NCBI GenBank assembly: GCA_015143295.1 | Contig: CM026568.1 | Span: forward strand, 22,450,607-22,514,606 | Length of the DNA stretch: 64,000 nucleotides | Reading direction: 5' to 3' | Source: Tetracentron sinense | Lineage: Eukaryota > Streptophyta > Magnoliopsida > Trochodendrales > Trochodendraceae | Shown here: one piece after another, positions 51,501 to 60,500 of the stretch | How positions within the stretch are numbered: the first letter of the stretch is position 1 | How the letters are laid out: each line of letters opens with the position of its first letter | Notes under the pieces: model-generated | The model's database searches: none | The model's input: only the letters and a program-made list of their open reading frames with translations | What the model was told of the DNA's origin: nothing | Position numbers and translations under genes: made by a program

Positions 51501-54500
51501 GTGAATGAATGTCTATTTTAGCATTTTTAGAAGTTTCAGGGAAATATACCTAATTTTTCCTGGAACGGCAAAATATCTGCCATTTATCTTGCAATAAATC
51601 ATGTGATATATTCTATACTTTTTTTTAATCAGTAAACATAATATTTGTAGATCAAAATAGGAGAGTACATAAGGGTTCACCAGGAAATGAACCGCAAAAT
51701 AAACAGAAGCTAGAAACAAAAGAAGAACACAACACACAGCCCTAAGCATCAGAAATATTGTTGGGGATGATCAACAAAGTACTCTTAAATCGAATACCGG
51801 GATATCAGAAGCTTAATATGTACAGCAAAGTTTTCTCTTTAGGGCAAGATACATTATGAGATCCACTCTCCAATTCCTTTCCTCCCAAACACGCCATTTT
51901 GCAAGCTGCTATATTTATTATTATATCTACATTTAAAACCTTGTTTGGAAGTGGATGAGAATCATCTCTTGTTTCATTGCTTGATTGCATAGGTTATGCG
52001 GAGTTTCCTTCTATCCTTATTTGGGGTTCTCTTGGGCTTTCCTAAAGGAAGTTGGTGAGACCATTCTTGGCTGTCCTGAAGGCGTCTTTTTTAGGAGGGG
52101 CAACAGTTCTTGGGAGATGTTACCTTATGTGGTCTGTTGGGGGGTTAGGGCATTTGTGAAGAAAAAAATGCAACATTGTCGACGGTTATGAGTCTTCTTT
52201 GCCTAAATCGTCTTATCCATTGGGTGGAGTTTGAATAATTGGTGGCCATGAATAACTTTGAATTTTTGTATAGATGGACCCATATTTTTCGACTCCCAAC
52301 CTTCTTTTTGTTGTTTTTTATTGGAAAAATATTCTCATTCTCCCGTTAATTTAAATCTCTTCTTTCTTAATATAATTACATTTATTCATAAATAAAACAT
52401 GTAACGCAACTGCAAACCTTGACAATAACTTTGGTATTTAATGGAAAAGAGAAACCAGCATTTTAAATGTTCTCCCTACTTGGAAGGTCTTTATATTCGC
52501 ACTTGCTCATCCTTGATTTGGTCGATTTCATTGTTATATAAGCATTTCTCCAAAACTTTCTTAGTATCAAAGGGGGAATAAGCTCCAAGTTATAACCTAT
52601 AATAGGGTTCTATAACTACTACTTTCTAGTTTATAATATTTAGGATTCCTTACAAAAAAAATTAGGGTTACTCTCCTCTGTTTTTTTTTAATTACCCCTT
52701 TGGTTTTCTTGTAATTTACAAATCTAGCCTACCTTCCAATAGTTTATAGATTGACTTTTACTCCTTTTTATAGTTGTAGGGCCTTAGATATTGAATGCAT
52801 TGTCCACCATGTAGCATCAATGTTGATGCTCCTTGTGAATCTTCATAGATACATAGTCCTCCCTAACTCTTGGTGAAGACCTTTTAATCTGTTAAGCTGT
52901 CTTTTGTATCCTATTTTGTTGAAATCCGTGATTTATGTTTCATTTTTCGTTTCCTTTTTGTTTATTTCGAGAAAGATATTGATCAATTCTGATTCTTTCT
53001 TTTTCTATTGATTCTTTTCCGATTGAGATGTACGGATCCATGTATCTATGTGTTTATATAGATCTTGTTCATGGATTAACGAAAATGTGCAAAAGCTCTA
53101 TTTGCCTCTAACATTCTATGAGTCTCTTCCTTTTTGTGTATGGCATCACCACTCCCTTTGGCAGCATCCTAGGAAGTGACTAATAAGGGACTCAAAAGTC
53201 ATAACAAAGAGAAATATACTGTTGCTATGAGATAAGATGGCCATTCTCTTCCGAAATGGAGGGCTGATGTGGAAATGGTTACATTAATTATTGATTTGCA
53301 TCCTATAAGGGTTATTTTTAACTTTTCAGATCACATTTACGATTAAAAAATGGACCCTTGAGATGCGTGGGGGACTTTATAGTTTCAACAAAATCTTATG
53401 TATGTTTTTGTATTGTTGGGAGGTTTATTTTAGTGGTGGCATTTGAAGTTGGAATTTGAGACTTTTCTCTATTGTTGGTTGCAAAAAACAATGTGCATGA
53501 TGTGATGCCATGCTAATGCAAGTTGTGTTTCTTCCTACGTAATGTTGTGATGCTAATTAAGTTTATATGTTAATCTATGTTCGTATTTGATTGATTTCTT
53601 TTTGTTTCCATACATTATTTCTCTGCATTCAAGAGCTCTTTCTTTAGTTTTCTAATAGTTGAATGTGAGGTTCAAAATATCGAAGCATTCTAAAACATAT
53701 CGGTTTTTAGGGGTACCGATACACCTGAACGCATGCCTATCTTTTTTGCCCTGTATTGATTATGTTTCGGTCCTTATCGATTGTATCGGCATGATACGTC
53801 AATGCGTATTCGATACATGCCGATATTACGTATTTTTCTCTTATTCAAAATTTTAACAGTATCAGACGATACCCTGCAAAAACCTTAAAATTGAATAGGG
53901 GCTTATTATGAGTATTGGAAATCACCTTTTTTTTAAATCGATAATCCAAGCAATTATATAAATCAAAACTCAAAAGATAATTGATACAAAGGAACATTTT
54001 TTTTTTTTTTCTCCTAGATACAAAGGAACATATAAAGCATAGTTCACAAGGTTGTGAACCAATGTGAGGAATGGAAGAAACGAAAAACAGGGTACCCCAA
54101 GCTAACCCCCAAATAAATGCCCTCAACGGCAAAACAAAATTCAGGCAGACATCATGCCTAAGCTCACCCCCTCCTGCCTTGCTGAACTCCACTCCATCAC
54201 CAAAGACCGGATTCTAGGGAGCCTATTTTCTCTGAATTAATCAATTTCTAAGCTTAAAACAACAACTTCGTTGTCAATCTTTTAGGTTAAAAAACAAAGA
54301 TCTAAGCGTTTGATTTTGGATTCAAAATAGTTTGCCCATAATTTTAAAGGTATTTAAAATTATTTTTCCCATTTTAGTTGTTTAAATTGATGTATGTAGG
54401 TTGTGATCAAACCCAAAATGAGTATAACCTATTGATTCATATGAAATTCATGAATCAAAAACCGTTTTTGAGGAAAAATCATTCGCTTATGGAAAAATTT

Positions 54501-57500
54501 GAAAACCGTACAATCTTAATTTTTTTTAAAAAATACATTGCATTTAGTGTTACAAAAATTGAAATGAGTGAAGCTATGGATGATCTAAAGATCCATAATT
54601 GTGGGTGACAGGCTGGATGACAACATAGAGGTCGTGCTTGGGCGAGTGGCTATAGGGTCATAGGCAGCCAAGAGGCACGGATGACATTATACATGTGATG
54701 GATAGGGTTAGTGTTGATGAGTGTAGTCATCATGATAGTAGCTATCAAGGTTTTAAATAATGGTTTTGGTTTGTGTCATGGGTTTGACTAAAACTAACGT
54801 TCCACTATATTGTAGATAAAAGAACTAATTAAAATATGTAAAATTAAGGAAAATTTAATAAACAAATAAAGCATCGACACTAGATACCTAATTTACATGA
54901 AAATACTAATTTATCAAGTTTAATTAACATTGTGAGGTAAAAATGAAAATGCATAACCGAAATCTTCATAGATTCGTTGGAATCTTCATAGATTCGTTGA
55001 TTTCATTTGGAATCTATGAATCTATATTCTAAACTTGCAAATATGCATCAACTCTACACACTAATTGAAAAAAAGTTGAATATGCTTAATAAAAAAAGTC
55101 CAAAACTATTTCCCCAAAAAATCGGTTGTGAAGATTCAAATCGTTAATTCATAGCACAAATCCGGATTTTGATAAAAAAAAAAAAAGATGGAGTGGTTAT
55201 ATTTGGCTTGAGAGGGGTAAGAAAGTGAATATTTAAAAATGAAGTGAGATAGAATGAGTTTCTAAAACATATTGTATATAATACAACGTCAGATGTTATG
55301 TAATCATTAAGTAACATAACGTGGTTCGTATCGGTTCAGGTATTACCAAAACTTTTATGTAAATACTGTTTCATAACGGTTTTGGCGAGATTTATTACCA
55401 TGGTGGTTATGGATATGAGAGTGCATCTTCGTTTTCATATGGTTACGGTCATGATGCCACTTTATTCATTTTCTGAGCGCATATCACGTTTACATGAGTT
55501 GACCACAGTATTGTGATCATGTTTGGCACACTTATCATGTACCACTTTATTCATTTTCTGAGCGCATAGTGTTCAAGTGGCACAGAATCCAATGTGGTAT
55601 TGAGATTGAATGAAATTAAGGATGTAAAGTCAATACTTTATTATGCATTTTATTGAATGTAAGATTTTCATATTTAGATTTTATTGTCTATAATTGGTTA
55701 CATGACTATGGTTTGTGTTTTCATATATTTTTATCAGCATGCTTGGCTTTTTTTAACATATAGAATTCTTAACTCTCACGTATCATGTATGGTTATAAAT
55801 GTAGTTAAGGGGCTTCATTTAGTTTTTTTTTAAATTATATTTGCACTAAAATAAGTTTTATGCAAGATATCCATGTTTTTCATTGCGTCTCCAAGCGTTT
55901 CTTAACATATCATAATTTATTTCTAGCATATCCATCCGTATCCATGATACATATCCTAAAATCACCTGACTAATACGCCCTTCAATACTGATATTTTGAA
56001 CCATGAATGTCACTCATTTTGCATTATTTCAGTAGGGAACCTTGGGGCGTGAAGGGTTCTCAATGTAATAGGTTAGTGTTTAGATTCAAACATTGGTTTG
56101 CACATTAATTTTCTGCATGGTCAAGATTGTGACCAACTTAGCTGATTCATCGAGCAGGCAAGATATACGTAATATAACTTTTCCGAGAGGAAATTCTCTT
56201 GATGAACTTTTCCTGATTAAGAAGAAGTATCTTTATGTATCTAAAAATAAATGAATAGGAAAAGACATCCTATCAAAACAATAGAAATAGTTCTAAAAAT
56301 GATGCTATCTTCCTTGCGAAAGTGGTAGCTTTTTGCATGTGTCCAAAATAGAGTTCCAATTTGTGAACTTCACAAGTTTACTCATCCTTCTTGTAGGTGA
56401 CATTTCTTCATAAAGGATTTGACGAGACTCGTCGGCTTGGTCTCCAAAGTAAAACAGAACAGGTACTTTGTTCTTACTGACAACCTGTAGCTCTCTAATT
56501 CCTTTTTTTTTTTCACTCTTTTTTCCTTGTGATTTCTTTTGTTTCAATGTATTCATGAATGCTTATTCGTTATTCTGATTCTAATTTCCATGGATAAATG
56601 AAATATTAAGTAGGGGTTTTCTCATTGCCATCTTATAGCCTCTGACTATTTTCTGCTTCTGCTTTGATTAGATGGTAAGGCATGCATCTCCTGTTGGTGA
56701 GACTGGAATGCTCGTTGTTGATTCAGTTGTGAGTGCTCCCACATCCTTATTTTAAATTCCAATTTGTGGTGTGTTGAATAGTATTTTGTGTGTGCTTTTA
56801 CGGATCCCTCTATAATGTACCTTTTGCAGGTGCCAGATGGCCCAGCACATAAGCATTTGGAGCCAGGTGATGTGCTAGTTCGGATCAATGGGGAAGTAAG
56901 TAATGTTTTCAGAAATGCACCATATGTTTGAACTTCACTGATGGATTTTCTCTACTGTCATGAGCTACTGCTAATATACATTTAACTGTGTATTGAATTA
57001 ATTAATCTTTATTACTGAGATGCTAATTTTGAAAACTATTCATGGATATGCAATTTCTTTTAGTTAATCGTATGTACTCCTATTGTCTATTTTGGACTCA
57101 TTTCTTTGCGAACTCTTATTTTTTGAGCATGTTGTTATCTGGAAAAAAATGGAATTAGGATAGAAATCAGCCAAAAAAGTAAAAAGTCATGCATTTGAAC
57201 ATGGAGTTGGGAAATTCCATGTTAATTCAGATTCAATATTTATTACATAAATTTATTCTATAATACGTAGATTTTATATTTTTTTAATAAATTCACAAAA
57301 TAAAATAGTAAAAAAAATATCTGAGTAGGCTTTTTTTTGTAAATAAATATTTTTAAAATATGTTCTGAAGGCATTTTGGTATTGAATTATTCTAATAATA
57401 ATAACCACGAGTAGAGCAAGATAAGAGTGCCATCATTGCAAATTGCTCGGTCGGGTCTCTGATACCATGCAGAAGTTGAGTGTTACTTATAGGCTTTAAA

Positions 57501-60500
57501 TGCCGAGCCACTATCTACATGAATTGTTTTCAATCTATTGACATTCTAGTGCAGGTCATTACTCAGTTCTTGAAGATGGAGATTTTACTTGATGATAGTG
57601 TGGACCAGAAGATTGATTTGGAGATCGAACGAGGTGGCACATCCTTAACTGTAAACTTGATGGTAATATTTTACACATCCATTCTATACTTGTGCAATCT
57701 TTAATTCCGCATTGGATGATACATAATGTGTTGGTGGGAATATCAGAACTTTCATTGATGAATGATGATCTTGCCAAGGTTCCAAAATCAGATTTTCCCA
57801 TAAAATCCATATACTTACCAAGTCTCAACCAAGTATCCCAAGAATACTAACACATTACCTGTTGTGGATATGAGTATGGGTCCAAGTTTCAAACTTGCTT
57901 GACCCTCAAATGATATTAGGACATAACTATGTAGTAATATTTTTCAAATAATATAATAAATTTCTCATTTTCTTTTATTTTGTAAAATAATGTAAGTTCT
58001 TTAAATATTGTTTTCATGTAAAATACTTGAATATACAGGTGAGCCATATGGCCCATATCCGATGCTGATCCTGTATCCATACCCATGCTGTTTCATATCG
58101 ACATGGGTGCTCTGGGGTTTGATAAAGTCTGACACGATGGGTATTTGAATAATCTGTTTGATTATCAAATAAATTATTGATTATATGAAAAATAAAGATC
58201 TAGTAACAAAGGAAAATACTAATTTAATCCTTTACGGACATTGACTTCATGAGACACAGTTCCAGATTTTGGAAACTTGGATCCAAACCACTAATTCCTG
58301 AAATCTTAGGAATTATCAAAGATCTAAACCACCAGGGAGGGGCCTCCGGGGAGATTGGTAGGACTTCTGCTTAATTGATAAACAAGATCATTGTTTGTAG
58401 TCTTACCAATGATTATAGCTCTCTCTGTCACGCCCAAAAATCCCACCTAGATTAAAGTGAGACTCTGGCACGTGACTTACACATCATACCATCTTGTTAG
58501 GAGCATTTAAGGCAATCTAAAATACGAACCTAAAAATTTATCCTAAATTAATAACAATTAATACTTTAAATGAGCATTCATTAAAATCCATAACTAAACT
58601 AAATATGAAAATTTGAATCATCCATCATGATTCTTAACCATCAATTCAACCTAACAACAAATCCATAACCAATTCAATTACAAAATCCTTAAACTCAAGT
58701 AAATTTTAATGAAGTAGAATCAATAGTATGGCCAAAGATCAAGATCACGTTTCCCCTCGGGATGATCACCTGCTGGATCTTCTTTTACGTACTTTTCCTC
58801 TTCCCACGGTCCAGGTGCGCAAATATTGAACCTCGAACCTGCCGAAAATAACAGTTTGGCTGAGTATTGAAAACACTTAGCGTATATGAACTCCTAACTA
58901 TCAATATTATAAACATTAACATAAGGCATATATGATGGTTTAACAATATATGTACGCATACATAAATCAGAGTGCAGAAACATCTTTTCTTTTCAATTCT
59001 TACGTGTACTCACTCGTACTTTTTTGTCTTACTTTTCTGACCTGTCTTTCTTGTCCGTGAGTGAATTCAACAACATGCATTGTGCAATAACTTAAAATAA
59101 CTCCACTCCATATATGGGTAGAGACCAACATATACTCTACTTTCTGAGGTACCAAATCTTTAGCACATTATCATGTGTGCACGGCTGGCTTGTGATTAAC
59201 TTTCTTGACTTCTCTTACCTTAATCTTAGACTTATTGGTCTCGGGCAGTGCAAAACTCAATAATACATTCATACTTGTGTACTCACATACTTTTGTAATT
59301 ACTTGTAATAATGCTCTTCGTCATGCTTGTGCATATCAATTATTATGAGTGAGTGTGAGTGAACGATGATAAACCCTTGGTTAAATCTCATTTTAAATTA
59401 TCGGTCAAAGACCCTTCATCATAACGACTCATGCCGCCATGATAATACTCCTAAGCAATGCAATCATAATTCAAGGTTTGTTTTAACTGAACATATATTA
59501 TCCATGCAACTTATACATCATACATCAAGATTAGGGCATGTCATAACCTCATAGTTGGTAAATTAAAACATGTTCAATAAGGTTTTTACAATAAAATTAT
59601 GATATCAATTCAAATCATCATATATCAATTTCACACATATAATTTCATACATTCAATTTTTCTAAAAATCCTAATTTCGCGAAGAGTCCACATCCATCAT
59701 TCAGATATTCCATACATTCAATTCCAAATCTAGAAATCCATCACTTCTTTCACATACCTCCATCATAAATCTCAATCCTCTTGTTCAAGCATAGACATAC
59801 TATTCGCATGGTTTTAACATCCTACTCATTGTTATTCACATCCTACTTAGGTTATCCACATCCTATTTTAATCATTCAGGAAAATCTTGCTTAAATGGAA
59901 TTTATACTTTAAAACATGCTTTGATTGATTTCTTATCTTGAATTTACATATTTTTCTTCTTATTTACATCAATGAATATTTTATTGATAGAGGGGAATCC
60001 ATATTTACCTCTCTTGATCGCTTTCCTACGATCTATTGCTTGAAAATGGCCTTCGATCTCGATCTCCAAGCACTTCTCTAGTTGAAAATCTTTAGAAACC
60101 CTAGGTTTTCCCCCTTTTTGGATCTCTAAAACTCTTAGGAAGCTTTTCTAATCCTAGACCCACAAAATTAAGTGTATTTATAGAGGTAGGGACCCTAAGG
60201 TGTTAAAAAAGGTCGATATTCTCGTTTTCCGGAAAAATCACCGTGCTGGGCAATCGACTGCCCAACTGTTAGCGATCGATCGGTGCCGGAGAACGATCGG
60301 CACTGTGGTGCCGATCGATTGGCGCCCTCGGATTTATTTTTTTTAAAATTGTTTTTTAAGTCTTTTGCTACTTTTTTGTTAGCTTCAAATTCATGCAATT
60401 TAATCATGGAAAATGCTAAAAATGAGCAATTTATTTGGGTTTCTACACCCTGGTTTAAACAAATGAGAGCAATATCTGATGTAGATGTGCAAGGGTTGCG

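Larger units (their letters stand above)
53667..56003. mobile_element. hAT-type element, 2.3 kb, related to 20132-21417
   Basis: Ends GGTTCAAAATATCG and, inverted, GGTTCAAAATATC, as in the 20132 element. The 7 bp TGAATGT occur on both sides (53660-53666, 56004-56010); borders are accurate to about 2 bp. Subterminal ATCGATAC/CATATCC motifs recur (53700-53870, 55895-55980). The middle has a LINE tail and AT-rich sequence; no transposase reading frame is visible. Confidence 0.75.
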
